Of a stretch of 64,000 bases of DNA, positions 29,143-40,329 are shown piece by piece. The stretch covers positions 683,233 through 747,232 of the forward strand of contig QKWP01000001.1 in the NCBI GenBank assembly GCA_003550325.1, written 5' to 3'. How positions within the stretch are numbered: the first letter of the stretch is position 1; each line of letters opens with the position of its first letter. Source of the stretch: Gigaspora rosea (Eukaryota; Glomeromycota; Glomeromycetes; Diversisporales; Gigasporaceae). The notes beneath the pieces are model-generated. The model saw only the letters and a list, made by a program, of their open reading frames with translations. It ran no database searches and was not told where the DNA came from. The translations under genes were made by a program, and so were the position numbers.

Positions 29143-29997
29143 AAAGACATAGTCAAAGCAGTTATACAAACAGGAAGTAACATAATACAAACATTTGTGC
29201 AGTATATACCTGCAAAAGGAGATTTCAAAGATAAATTTGAACAGAATCAAATTATATTGATACGAGGCATACCAGATATCGATAATGATATCAAAATCAT
29301 TGAAGGCAATAAGCAGTCTCAATTGAAGCTAGTTATACATGCACAATGGGACTAGACTTATCAGGTAATACATATAACAAGCAAGGTAACCTAAACTGGA
29401 GAGTAACCAGAATAATAGAAGAAGTGCAAAGAGCACATAGAATTGAGCCGGGAACTACATACTTCATATTGGAACGGCTCAGAATAATAACAAAAGTGAT
29501 GTAATACAGAACCTGCAGGAAATATTAAAACAAACAAAAGATACTGACGTCACAATATTATTAGAAAACTCAGCAGCAAATAAATGCTATGGTGCTACAT
29601 TAGAAGAACTAATAGAAATTAGATCCAAGGTTCACAAAGAAAATCGGTATAACAAAAACCTTGCAAATGGAAAAACGATAGATAGAGTTAAGTTGTGTTT
29701 TGATACACAACATTATTTTGTAGCAGGAGCAGGTAGAACAACAGAAGACTATAAAAAAGTCTTAGACAAGTATGGAAAAGATATCTAACTTTGCCATATA
29801 AACAATGTGGTTCGCGCTAGAAAAATTAGAGACAAAAACGGCCGTACATATGAAATAAAAGAAACAATCTTTAGAAGTGGACATGACATCCACAAACACC
29901 TGCAAACGGGATTACTACCCCAAGAAATATTCAAAACCATGGTACAACAATGCAAAGGAGCTGCAATACTAGAAACACCCAGAAAGAAAGACTAGGA
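29143..29997 (+). CDS. Endonuclease IV-like (AP endonuclease TIM-barrel) domain (broken)
   Basis: Pieces in three frames: KIIEGNKQSQLKLVIHAQ (first His), then after a shift MGLDLSGNTYNKQGNLNWRV, then VTILLENSA (Glu), LCFDTQHYFVAGAG (Asp, His), LCHINN (His), SGHDIHKHL (Asp-x-His) and GAAILETP (Glu). These align one to one with A's domain. A TAA (29786-29788) and two or more frameshifts disable it in standard reading. Position between protease and RT is conserved. Confidence 0.7.
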
Positions 29998-30043
29998 TAA
30001 ACAAGAACAAATAAAAGAAGTACAAACACTGAGATATTACGCT

Positions 30044-32183
30044 ATGGACATACTATTATCAGATAGAGAACTAGAAAAAGAACTGTCAGACAGGATAAAG
30101 AAATTAAACGAATGGGATCCAAGAAAAGGCATACAATACAGTGATCTACTAATGGAAGTTATAAATAACTACCAAGAGAATCCAATAGATCCAATGGATT
30201 ACCTAATGAATTCAATGAAAAATCTAAGCTTAGAAAGAAAAGAAAGATATCAAAATCAACAAGAAGATGAAGCAAGAAAGAACATTCATAATGATAAAAT
30301 AGGACAAATAACTCATAAAATTAATGAAGTTAGGAACAAATATTCACCACAAATTAAACCATCTACATCCAAAAAGAAAAATAAATCACCTACATCACCA
30401 TCATTCTCAAATATATGGAATAAAACGAATAATAATTTAGAAGAAATCAAAAGAATACAAGAAGAAAATGATTCAAAAGAACTTGTAACAGACCTAGAAA
30501 GACTAATGGAAGATATAGCAGATATAGAAACAAAATATCTAAAATTAACAAGAATGGATGGAAAAGATGTACATAAAAATTGGAAAATGATACAGGAAAT
30601 ACCTACATTACCAGAAGAAGTAAGAAACTACCCTAGAACTGAACGAGAAAAGCTTTGGAATACAATCCAATGGACTGATAGACAGAATGAAATAACACAA
30701 GAATCTGTCAAAAGAAAAATAAGAAAAAAAGAAATAGAATACCAAAATATGTAGAAAAACATTTAAATACAACATTAGACAAATACAGAAAAATGCAAGA
30801 ATTTGAAAAACAGGCTATACAACACCAGTTACTCCACACATCAGTAACAAACCCAAATGCAGATATTAGAAATCAAGCTGAAATAAAATATAATGAATTT
30901 ATGAGAGAAAGCCTGAAAAGCCCAAAAACAACACAAAAAACACCTATAAAAATAGAAACTGATGAAGACCTTTTCAAAGTACTAAGAAAAGAGGATGAAG
31001 AATTAAAAGAGATAACTAAGGAAAGGAAACAAAAAGAAGAAAAATAAAGAAAACAGTAGACTCAGACTCGGATAACGAAAGTGATCTAGAAGATAAAAAT
31101 ATCCAAAGAGAACATGATAAATTTATGAAAAACCTTAGTAAAAGTGAAGAAAAACAGTCAGGCCTAGGACCAGACTATCAAAGATTTAGAGAAGCAAATC
31201 TCGGACCAGATATTAATAAATCAAATAAAAAAGACTCGTTAAGACCCTTAATGATAAATGATGAAGTGACAAGATATGCACATTCAAAGAAATCAAGTAT
31301 CAGTAGCATGGCTAGTACCAGTAGTATACCCAGTATACACTTAAACAATCAACCAGCCATAGTACCTACAGACTACGAGAAAACATATGAAGTAGACAAT
31401 AATGGAAACCTTCACAAACAAGGAGATATAGAAATAGAAGAGGATAATAATATATACAACTTTAATCAACAAGAAAATGAAGAAATTCAAGAAAATCAGA
31501 ACCAAGGAAGTACTAATATATTCGCAAAAGGATATAATTATATGTTCGAAAACAAGAAAAGTGATTTAAAAGAAAACATAATTAAGAAACAGGCAATAAA
31601 AAATATAGAAAGTGAACAAAGCAACTCAGACTTCGTTAGAAGAAGAAAAATATCTACAGAAAGAAGAATAAATAAAAATAGAAATAGAGAAACCTGGCAA
31701 CAAGCCAAAAAAAGAGATAATCAAAAACTTAAAAAAAAATATGATCGAATACAAGCACAAAAAGAACTAAAACGACAAGAAGAATTAAATAAAATAAATG
31801 AACAATATAAAGAAAAACTGTATAATCAAGAAGGACTAGAAATTGGAATAGATGAAGGTTCACAATCGCCATTTATGAGACCTACATCAGGAAGACCAAG
31901 CACACTAGCAATACCAAAAGATGAATACCAAACCACTTTTGGATATTATAGTAGTAATGATAACTACAATAATGACAACAATGAACTATTTAATATAGAA
32001 ATTAAAGAAATCAAGAATGAACAAATAAAAATGAAGAAAAGAACTAGAATAGATATACATGATGAACTAGGACATATATCTAATGAAATCAGAAGACATA
32101 TAATACCGACACTAGGAACAGGAACACTATTAAAAAGAATGTATGCTAAAACCATATACATGGACACCAATAGAAATAGATAG
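30044..32183 (+). CDS. Low-complexity charged linker of Pol
   Basis: Three long frames (30044-30754, 30793-31047, 31125-32183) with Lys/Glu/Asn/Gln-rich products, Ser-rich patches (SSISSMASTSSIPSI) and coiled-coil stretches (KKKYDRIQAQKELKRQEEL). No catalytic motif. The same kind of spacer is in A between the endonuclease IV-like and RT domains. The third frame hands over to the RT frame by a shift near 32145. Confidence 0.5.
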
Positions 32184-34036
32184 AAAAGGAGACTATTTAG
32201 TAACAACACCAATTGCCAAAGAAGGAATATGCATACAACCTGAAATAGTTAATAATCGCCAGATATGGGCAATCAATTATACAAATAAGGCTAAAAAAAT
32301 ACCTGAAAAACAACATATTGGAAATATAAAAAATATAAAAGAAATATTCAATTTCCATAAATATGAAATGGAAATTGACAAAAAAGAAATTCCAGAAAAA
32401 GAAAGACTAAAAATCTTAATAAATAATACTCACGAAAATTAAAAACAAATGATGAAACCAATATTTGAAAAATATATACAAATATTCAGAAGAAAAATAG
32501 AAAAAGGAACATCCTTTAACAAGGAAATGTTCGAAGAAATAACATTAGACCTAACAGTACCTAAAAAAGATATACCTTTTAAGGTAAAAGCTAACAAAAT
32601 TAGACAATATTCTGAAGACCAAATAGAACAAGCAGACAAATTATATAAAGAACTTAGAGAAAGTGGACATATTGAACCGTCCAAATCAACTTGGATGTCA
32701 CCTTTAGTAATAGTACCAAAACCTGACGGCAGCTATAGAGCCGCAGTAAACTACTCAAACCTCAACAAATATCTAAAGGACGATCCTTATGAAATACCTA
32801 ATATCAATGTCTTGCTACAAAAGCTCGCAAGCCATAAAATTTTTTCAACCTGTGATTTTAAAAGTGCCTTTTATCAGTTTCCTCTTAGAGAAACTGATCA
32901 ATATAAAACTGCTGTATTTTTTCCTGGTAAAGGTAAATACGAGTTTAATAAATGCCCTATGGGAATTAAAACCGCACCTGCATACATGATGCATTATATG
33001 TATGAATTGTTTAGAGACTATCCATTTGTGTATGTATACATGGATGACCTAACAATTGCATCAGACACTATTAACGACTACATTAAACATATTCAAACGG
33101 TGTTTGAACGCATAAAAAAGGGGGCAATGACACTCAAGACAAAAAAAATGTGAATTTATTAAAAAAGAAATAATGATTTTAAACCACAAGGTTTCATATG
33201 GGAAAATATCACCAAATCAAGTCAAAATTAAAGAAGTCAAGAAGCTTAAACCGCCTACAGATGTTCCTGGAGTTAGAAAATTTACAGGATTCATGAACTA
33301 CTTTAGAAGATTTATTAAAAACTTTGCTATAATATCTGCACCAATATATGACCTATTAAAGAAGAATAAAAAGTTTATTTGGACTGATGAATGTCAAAAA
33401 GCATTTGAAGAACTCAAAGACAAAGTATACAATGCAATAGCTTTAACCTATCCAAAGAAAGGATATCAATTGATCTTAGAAACAAACGCCTCAGATAATA
33501 GAATAGGCACAGTACTAAAACAAATTAATCCCGAATTAGCGCATTATAAAACTAAAAAAGCACGTGAAAACGGAACTAAAGAAGACAAAGAAATAACTAA
33601 ATCAGAAGAAGAAGTGATAGAATTTGGATTACATTCCCTCACACAAAGCCAGAGACTATGAGGATCCACACAAAAAGAACTTTACGTGATATACTTCTAT
33701 TTAAAGAATTGGAGACATTACATTGGGAAAAAACCAATCATTATACGAACAGATAATACAGGAGTTGCTAAAGCAGGAAAAATGCCAAGAAATCAGACTA
33801 TGGAATCTTGGAAGTTAGAAATAGATAGAAATTACAACATCAAAGAAATACAATATATTAAAGGATCAACAAATAATGTATCAGATTGGCTTAGCAGACA
33901 TATGGGACCAATCGAGAACCAAGAATCAATTAAACCAAAAGTAGGAATTATTAAAGAAATGGAACCTATAAAAGAACCACCATCTGGACTCAAAATTAAA
34001 ACATTTAGGAGTAAACAAGTATTATTTGATCTCTAA
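32143..34036 (+). CDS. Ty3/gypsy-type reverse transcriptase and RNase H
   Basis: Upstream domain (GICIQPEIVNNRQIWAINYT), then RT blocks: STWMSPLVIVPKPDGSYRA, NYSNLNKYL, STCDFKSAFYQFPL, KCPMGIKTAPAYM, VYVYMDDLTIASD (intact catalytic Asp pair), KCEFIKKEIMILNHKVSYG, FTGFMNYFRRFI. RNase H: ILETNASDNRIG, where the usual first catalytic Asp is Asn, then KNWRHYIG, IIRTDNTGVAK and VSDWLSRH. Interruptions: TAA 32440-32442, a +1 A-run shift at ~33145, and UGA 33659-33661 in QRL-UGA-GSTQKEL. RT residues are intact here but mutated in A; for the RNase H Asp it is the reverse. Confidence 0.8.
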
Positions 34037-34978
34037 AATGGCAAGCCTAATAACGCCAATACCACCATTGTACCAAATGAAAGAAATAATTGAAAACGAA
34101 TCAAGATGCTTGGAATACTTACAAGATCTATCAGTACTACCAAGGACTATGACTTGTATTTACCGTAACAACCCAAATATGAATTCTGATGAAAAAGAAT
34201 TAACATTTAATTGTGGAAAAAGAGAATGCCGGAAAAGAATATCAATCTTCAATGGAACAATATTTTCAAAGGCTAAATTGAAATGTAACCAAATAATAGA
34301 ATCAAGCTATTTTTGGCTAAGTAAAGCAATGTGCAAACAACTCAATATTTACACTAACATCGCACCTGCCAATATCACAAGATGGACACAAATCTTTAGA
34401 ACTGTTATCACTCAAGAAATAAAAATTAGTGAAACAAAAATAGGAGGACCAGATATCATTGTAGAAATAGATAAATCCTTATTTTACAAGAATCATCAAA
34501 ACAAAACAGAAAAACTATGAGTATTTGGAGGAATTGAAAGAACTAAAGAAAAACAAATATTCACACAAATTTGTAAGGACCGAACAGCTGATACCCTACT
34601 AGGCCTAATCCAGAAATACGTACACTCTGGATCGATAATCTACTCAGACATGTTTAAAAGTTATGATCAGATTTACTCACGCCTAGGGATACGGCACCAC
34701 CAAATAAATCACAGCCTAGGAATAACAATGATTGATTATAATGAAACCTCAAATGAATTAAAAATCTACCACACCAATAATATTGAAGCAACATGGCGCG
34801 TGTTAAAAGATGTGATACCAAAAGGAATCGGAATAAAGATGACATACCAAAATATTTACTTGAACAAATTTGGCATAGACAGAATAAACAACACCTATGG
34901 AACGCATATATTGAATGTTTACAAAACAAATATGAAGATATCATTGAACTTATTGAAGAATATGATACCGAGTAACCT
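34026..34978 (+). CDS. IS1595/ISXO2-type DDE transposase
   Basis: Starts MASLITPIPPLYQMKEI; overlaps the RNase H end by 11 nt. Zinc-ribbon remnant (CGKRECRKRIS), helical region (SSYFWLSKAMCKQLNIYT), catalytic IIVEIDKSLFYK, then UGA 34518-34520 (EKL-UGA-VFGGIERT, where A has WVFGAVERT with TGG), SIIYSDMFKSY, YHTNNIEATWRVLK and, after a small shift at ~34845, DIPKYLLEQIWHRQNKQHLW. Presumably the integration enzyme of the element in place of a retroviral-type integrase. Only the UGA and one shift interrupt it. Confidence 0.8.
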
Positions 34979-35127
34979 TTATTACAAATCAATAATAAAC
35001 AAAAAGAAAAATCAGAAATTATAAAAGAACACTCCACTGAACCAACTTAAAGGATAATTTGAACTTACAGGAAAAACTAAAGAAACCCTAAAATAATAGG
35101 AACTACAAATCGAACCCTAGAATCAAA

Positions 35128-35820
35128 ATGAACCCTCAAGGAACTGAAGATTATTACTGCAAGAAGTGTGACCTTTATGTCAAAAATCCTAAAAGACATC
35201 AATGTACTTATAACATAATTGGATCAGCCCTTGAAAAGATTCAACACGTCCAAGACTAGAAAGAGAAAATGACTCAAGAAATCAGAAACGAGTTAGGACT
35301 CAATAGTGGACCACCAAACAAAGGAAAAGAAAAAGAAACCTTTTATAAAATTAAAGAAAAACAAAAGAACTTAGGAAAACATACTTGCAATATCTGCAAA
35401 CAACCTGGACATACTAATCGGTATTGCCCAGAAAATAAATGTTATAAATGTCATGAAAAAGGACATCAAGCATGTGACTGCCTTGAAGCAAGAAATAGAA
35501 ATGATCAACTGATCAATACCAATAAAAGTAGTACCAACGCGACCGCGTCAAACACTTCTAAATATTGTACTTACTGCAAAACTACTGGACATGAAAACTA
35601 TCAATGTAGGACCTCTAGACTCTTGAAAGAAAATGCAAACCTCTTTTGCAAATGCAATCCTGAAAAAATTATCCAAAGAAGAGAAGAACATACTAACTGG
35701 ACCACATACAATGAACAACTGATAAACATCACTGTTGTAGAAAAGAATGCAACAGACCAACTGCTAAAGAAGATCTTTATTATATCAAAGGATTATTCAC
35801 GGACCCGTATTCATTACAAG
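35128..35820 (+). CDS. Multi-zinc-knuckle protein
   Basis: From ATG 35128: YYCKKCDLYVKNPKRHQC, one in-frame TAG (35256-35258), then CNICKQPGHTNRYC, CYKCHEKGHQACDC and CTYCKTTGHENYQC, all CX2CX4HX4C, and a CKCN pair. Likely nucleic-acid chaperone or RNA-binding protein. It is the counterpart of A's 6672-7166, downstream of the transposase. An ATG at 35269 after the TAG could be used instead. Confidence 0.65.
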
Positions 35821-36178
35821 TAATCTACATTGAAGAAACTCTCTATTGTAAAGGATGATATTCTGAAATGCATGAAGCATTAGATTTTAAGGACCCTAGA
35901 AGTAAAAAATACTTTACAGGATTAGGACAAGGCAAGAAAACTATTTGCGTATCTGTGAAAAACCTAATATTACCAGAAAAATGGAAAGCCATGATGGAAT
36001 GCATTTCTGCAACAAAGAACATAAATTCGCTCAAATGATCTTTAACAACATGAATCTGGCTGTAGAAAGATTAACAAACCAACAACTTGATAATGGAATC
36101 AGAAACTATACTCGGATAATACAAATATATCATATCATATTAATGAATCGCAAATTAAAAGAATTATCAAATATATGA
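35780..36178 (+). pseudogene. Cys-containing segment between zinc-knuckle and coiled-coil genes
   Basis: In the frame offset from the zinc-knuckle ORF the sequence reads LFTDPYSLQVIYIEETLYCK, G, UGA (35856-35858), YSEMHEALDFKDPRSKKYF and LILPEKWKAMM. After another shift it reads MHFCNKEHKFAQMIFNNMNL to the stop at 36178. It looks like one Cys-rich protein split by shifts, perhaps the continuation of the preceding gene. Confidence 0.35.
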
Positions 36179-37083
36179 TACACCACAAAGATAATATGAA
36201 TAAGTGGCATCATGAAGATATAGATTTCAAATTATTGAATGAAGAGTACAATAATGATACATTCAATGACTCTGAAATTGATGAAGACATCAGACCTATT
36301 AGAATTAATTACTTTACCAGAATATATGAACAGGACTATTATAATGAAGAACTAACAACAGAAGAATATGAAGAATTAATAGATGAAGATGAAGATCCTG
36401 AATTACACGAAGCAAGATTCTTATCCATGAATCAAGATGTCAGAACCAGACCCATGTCAAACACAGAAATTCGAGAAGAAATGAAAAACGCTAAAGAAGT
36501 TCTAAAAGAACAAGGAAATATATCCCTTTGTAAAGAATGTTTAATGCCCAAAGAAAAGAATGCCATAGGATATTGTGAAGACTGCCAAAAAGAAGTCAAT
36601 GCAAAAGCTATTAACCTCCTCATAGAAGAAGAATCTAAGGAAAGATCCATTGAAAAATCAAGACAAGAAAACCTAGAAGAAATGTGTAATGAAGCCCGAA
36701 AAGATAATGAATCATACAGAAAGCAAACTGAAGAACAAGATCAAATGGATTTTGAAGAAGAAATCGAAGAAATCCCACGATCAAGACCAACCTCACCAGA
36801 ATACAATACTAATCGAAAGATTGAAGAACTATACGCTATATTCGGACTGATGGCAGAACAACAATTCAAACTTATACAAGAAAACAAGGCCCTTGCCAGA
36901 AGGATTACAATTTTGGAACAATCAACCCTAGAACTCCAAAATGAAAACCAAAAATTAAAAAGGAAATTGAAAGACACTCAAGAACATTTTAACCTTGAAG
37001 ATCTATCAGAAGATGAAACTGATGAGATGAAACGTGCAAAACAATTCAGAAGCCACAAGACCAAATACAACAATAGATTCTGA
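36175..37083 (+). CDS. Acidic Cys-pair and coiled-coil protein
   Basis: 302 aa. Acidic N-terminal third (DEDEDPELHE), a zinc-type site CKECLMPKEKNAIGYCEDC at ~121-139, an acidic middle with RSRPTSPEY, a coiled coil at ~215-270 (ITILEQSTLELQNENQKLKR) and a basic C-terminus. It ends in UGA; reading through would add 13 residues to a TAA. The A counterpart (5178-6040) has the same order of Cys pairs and coiled coil. Function unknown. Confidence 0.6.
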   Translation: MIHHKDNMNKWHHEDIDFKLLNEEYNNDTFNDSEIDEDIRPIRINYFTRIYEQDYYNEELTTEEYEELIDEDEDPELHEARFLSMNQDVRTRPMSNTEIREEMKNAKEVLKEQGNISLCKECLMPKEKNAIGYCEDCQKEVNAKAINLLIEEESKERSIEKSRQENLEEMCNEARKDNESYRKQTEEQDQMDFEEEIEEIPRSRPTSPEYNTNRKIEELYAIFGLMAEQQFKLIQENKALARRITILEQSTLELQNENQKLKRKLKDTQEHFNLEDLSEDETDEMKRAKQFRSHKTKYNNRF

Positions 37084-37304
37084 ACAATTGATAAAAAACA
37101 TTTACAAATATTAAATATCTAATATATCCATATTTAGCAATTATTTAAAACATAAATATTTACATTGTATTATTAATATTATTTACCAATGAACTAAATG
37201 AACTAGAACAATAAAGAACTATGAACTTATTGAATTATATTGAACAGAAAAATTATAAAAGGACTAAGAACTAAACCATAAACTTACATGCTTAAAGCAT
37301 ACAT

Positions 37305-37523
37305 ATGAAAAACAAAAACACTCCAAGAAATAACAAAAGAAATACCAAATCTTGTGACAATTGTAGAAACGAACATATACGCTGCAACTATTCTAAACAA
37401 GAAAATACTTGTAACCGCTACAAGTGGAAAGGAATCACCTGTCAAAACACTAAATTCTATAAATCACGAGGACCTCAACCAAAGAAAAAGGACCATACCC
37501 TTAACCATATACTAAACCACTAG
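37305..37523 (+). CDS. Zn2Cys6-like small protein with one cluster Cys replaced
   Basis: 72 aa from ATG 37305. CDNCRNEHIRCNYSKQENTC followed by NRYKWKGITC has the spacing of the fungal Zn(II)2Cys6 binuclear cluster (C-x2-C-x6-C-x8-C-x2-C-x6-C), but the fifth Cys is Tyr. The rest is a short basic tail. This fungus-specific DNA-binding fold in a mobile element suggests capture of a host gene fragment. With a missing ligand and no activation region, function is doubtful. It is flanked upstream by ~220 bp of A/T-rich noncoding DNA. Confidence 0.55.
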   Translation: MKNKNTPRNNKRNTKSCDNCRNEHIRCNYSKQENTCNRYKWKGITCQNTKFYKSRGPQPKKKDHTLNHILNH

Positions 37524-37526
37524 TAT

Positions 37527-38087
37527 ATGAACCCCGAGATACCTGAAGAAAGAAAGTATATTGAAGAACTCACCCAAGAATATATCTACCTGTGTGAAGA
37601 ATTAAATTCTAAAGAATCATATAAAGTCAAAGGGAAGGATATATTCAGAAGAACTGAAATAAGTGAAATACTCATTACATCAAAGAACTTATACACAACC
37701 AAAAGACTTCTAAGAAGAATAAAATTACTCTACGAAGCTATACAGGAAGAAATAACAAGGATAGCTGTCCAAAACTACCTTGAAAACAACGAAGAATTCA
37801 CAATATACAATTGCTTCAAGAATAGAAAATATTATTTCTATTTCCTAGAATCGGAACAACTTTTTAGACATATTAATATTCTCCAGAAAAAAGAACCAGT
37901 AGGAGAATACGAAAGACAATATATCCAGAAATCATATAGATCCTCAATCAGCTTTATAATCAGGAAACAAGTACCAATAGCAAATCTCTTTGAATTCAGA
38001 CCATATAGTTATACAGACTCCCAATATTATTTTGACAAAATACCAACAGTAGTACAATTACTATCAGAAGAATATAGATATAATTGA
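37527..38087 (+). CDS. Small-protein paralogue 1 (MNPEI type)
   Basis: 186 aa, begins MNPEIPEERKYIEELTQEYI, contains EFTIYNCFKNRKYYF. The motif xIxNCxxNxxY(Y/W) recurs in the genes at 40330 and 40933. It ends in UGA followed at once by the ATG of the next paralogue in the same frame. Under UGA=Trp the two would be one protein, so this junction argues for UGA as stop or for a genuine fusion. Function unknown. Confidence 0.55.
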   Translation: MNPEIPEERKYIEELTQEYIYLCEELNSKESYKVKGKDIFRRTEISEILITSKNLYTTKRLLRRIKLLYEAIQEEITRIAVQNYLENNEEFTIYNCFKNRKYYFYFLESEQLFRHINILQKKEPVGEYERQYIQKSYRSSISFIIRKQVPIANLFEFRPYSYTDSQYYFDKIPTVVQLLSEEYRYN

Positions 38088-38579
38088 ATGAACCCAGAAA
38101 TACGCGAACAAAAGAAATTCCTAAAAAATATTACAAAAGACTATATTGATCTCCAAGACTCCAACCAAGAAAATAACGTAGTCGAACAAATTCTATCAAA
38201 GGAAGAACTAAACATAAAACTGCAAGGACTCCTTGACCAAATAAAAATCCAAATCCAGACCTTACAAGGACAACTCACACTAGAAGAAGCTTATAAAAAT
38301 AATGAATATACATTTCTATTTAAAAGAACAACAGTAATTTACAAAACAATAAACGGCAACAAGCCAGAAGTAATAATACAAAGAAAATACCTTTCACAAA
38401 TTAGAAAACTTGTAGAATTTTATATTAAAGAAAGCAACTTAACAGAGTATTGGTTTTATCTGAAAAACACAGGCTTACTACGCTCTCACGAATATATCAG
38501 ACCAACAATCGACCAATTACTTAAAGGAACCTACGAGAAGGAAAATAAATATAACTACAAACTAATAAAAATTGAATAA
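38088..38579 (+). CDS. Small-protein paralogue 2 (MNPEI type)
   Basis: 163 aa, begins MNPEIREQKKFLKNITKDYI, alignable with paralogue 1 at the N-terminus; the central motif is weaker (EEAYKNNEYTFLF). Ends TAA. Function unknown; the tandem arrangement indicates local duplication. Confidence 0.55.
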   Translation: MNPEIREQKKFLKNITKDYIDLQDSNQENNVVEQILSKEELNIKLQGLLDQIKIQIQTLQGQLTLEEAYKNNEYTFLFKRTTVIYKTINGNKPEVIIQRKYLSQIRKLVEFYIKESNLTEYWFYLKNTGLLRSHEYIRPTIDQLLKGTYEKENKYNYKLIKIE

Positions 38580-38625
38580 GAAATTTAGGAAAACTAAAAG
38601 GGAATACAGAAGAACTAGATATTGA

Positions 38626-39014
38626 ATGTCACGACAACCCGCGAGAAGAACTCAAGAATCACAATTATCAGAAACAGAAAAAGCATATTTAAATAGAGCA
38701 TTATTAGCATTAGAAGGAGCACGAAATATCCAAGAAAATGACCAAGCCACACAAATAATATTTCCGAATACAGGATTAACTCAGACAACCCAAGATTATC
38801 TGTTACAACACCATACTCAACTAGTATTAGAAACCTCAACTACTAGAAGAAACCAAAAACTAACAACTTAGAAATCATTGGAACACCTATAATCACTGAA
38901 GCAATAGGAATATTACTTCAAACAGCATTTGGACAATACACTGTATATTACGCTTACGACCAAATCAGCAATAAAAGATTGGGGTTACCAACTGATATCT
39001 TTAATGCCCGATAG
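38626..39014 (+). CDS. EGA-motif small protein (frameshifted)
   Basis: The first frame (38626-38871) contains YLNRALLALEGARNIQEND. After a shift at ~38867 the product continues NLEIIGTPIITEAIGILLQT and AYDQISNKRLGLPTDIFNAR to a TAG. LLxLEGA(R/K)xI is shared with the 39475-40329 gene, so they are related. Function unknown. Confidence 0.4.
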
Positions 39015-39279
39015 AAAAACAAGAACCTATTATATAAAGAAAATAATACTATTACTCGAGAATTATAAATCAGAGATAGTAAAAGAACTAACAATACTTG
39101 AGACACCAAGACTAAAAGAATATTATAAAACAGCTCTTATATCAATATCAGTAAATCAATAAATACTTGAAGAAAGAATAAAAGAAATTTCTATCCAAAA
39201 TATAGAAGGAGAAATAGTTGACAAAATAATCGAAACCCTTTTATATATCAATAATACAAAGTGGACCAACTTATAGAAG
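38929..39279 (+). CDS. Small helical protein with an internal TAA
   Basis: ORF 38929-39162 (starts MDNTLYITLTTKSAIKDWGY) stops at TAA 39160-39162, but the same frame stays open for 38 more codons (ILEERIKEISIQNIEGEIVD) to TAG 39277-39279. Either a nonsense mutation (CAA to TAA) or separate small ORFs. It overlaps the preceding frame. Function unknown. Confidence 0.35.
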
Positions 39280-39494
39280 CAATACCCCTAACCAATATCA
39301 CCATACTGTGGATGAACCACCTTACATTTTCGGTACTCACTTACGATCGAACAACAATATATCTTATAGTATTATTAGAGCATACTGTACTGTTAATAGC
39401 ACTCTGCTATATAATTAAATTAATTAAAGAAGGAATTATCGAAGCTTATACTATTAAATTAGCAACACAATTTAATGAAAGAAGAACAAAATAA
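39261..39494 (+). CDS. Single-pass membrane protein (ITxxWMN type)
   Basis: 77 aa. NITILWMNHLTFSVL precedes a hydrophobic helix (IYLIVLLEHTVLLIALCYII) and a short tail ending RRTK. The N-terminal motif is shared with A's 18951-19208 membrane protein, which lies in the other gene block. It overlaps both neighbours by ~20 nt. Confidence 0.5.
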   Translation: MDQLIEAIPLTNITILWMNHLTFSVLTYDRTTIYLIVLLEHTVLLIALCYIIKLIKEGIIEAYTIKLATQFNERRTK

Positions 39495-40329
39495 AAAACT
39501 AGAAGAACTAAGAAGATTCAGATTCAATTGGCAACCAATTTCAACACCAACAAGAAGAAAGAAAACAAAAAGATACCCACGGGATAAAGACATTTTAGAA
39601 TCAAAAGAACTTATACAAATAACTGACGATATTTGGGAAACAATTAATGACCTTATTAATCAAATAAACCCAACAAATAATTCAAGATTAGGAGCAATCC
39701 TCTTAACACTTGAAGGAGCTAAAAGCATAGCAAGAGAATTTAACCCTCACGTACTAGAATACGATAAACAAAGTCCTAATAAGATACCGGCACATATCTT
39801 AACACGAACACAAACCCTATTTCCAGAATTAACAGGAAGAGCACTTGTAAAGGAACAAGAAAAACAAAGAAATATTTACAATAATTTCCTAGACAATACA
39901 CAAGCACAAATCGAAGGAATAAAGAAAAGATTATTAGCAGAATTACCGGAATATTGTAAAATATTTGAAGACAATTCGGAAACAGGAGAAACAGAATTCT
40001 ATTACGGAGATTATAACAGCTAGTTCACAATATTACAATTCAGATTCCACCATTTAATATTACATCACCTAAAAGCTATTGATAATATATTATACTCTGA
40101 AGGAGCAAGAAATAAAATATACTTCGAAGAGGAAGAAAGTTACAAATCAGCATATTCGGAAATAAATAAACTTAGCCAAGAATTCATAGACAAAACAAAG
40201 AAAGTTAAGGAGTTAAGAAAAGAAAAAGAAAGACTTGAACAGGCCACTGACAAGATAATCAATAGAATATTATTGGAAGATAACAAACCAATTGAAAAAC
40301 CCAAAAGAACAAGATCTAATTCACTTTAA
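39475..40329 (+). CDS. EGA-motif protein, two domains separated by TAG
   Basis: First part 39475-40023 (182 aa) with LLTLEGAKSIAREFN. A TAG at 40021-40023 is followed in the same frame by 101 codons without ATG: KAIDNILYSEGARNKIYFEE, a Lys/Glu coiled coil and the ending RTRSNSL before a TAA. The second EGA motif suggests a two-domain protein with either stop readthrough or a nonsense change. The end resembles RSKSSL of A's 5178 ORF. Function unknown. Confidence 0.5.

Noticed and set aside
33659..33661. Treating the UGA in RNase H as programmed readthrough signal only
   Set aside because: The context does not show a recognised readthrough motif (CUAG after UGA is absent), and the position aligns with an expected aromatic residue.
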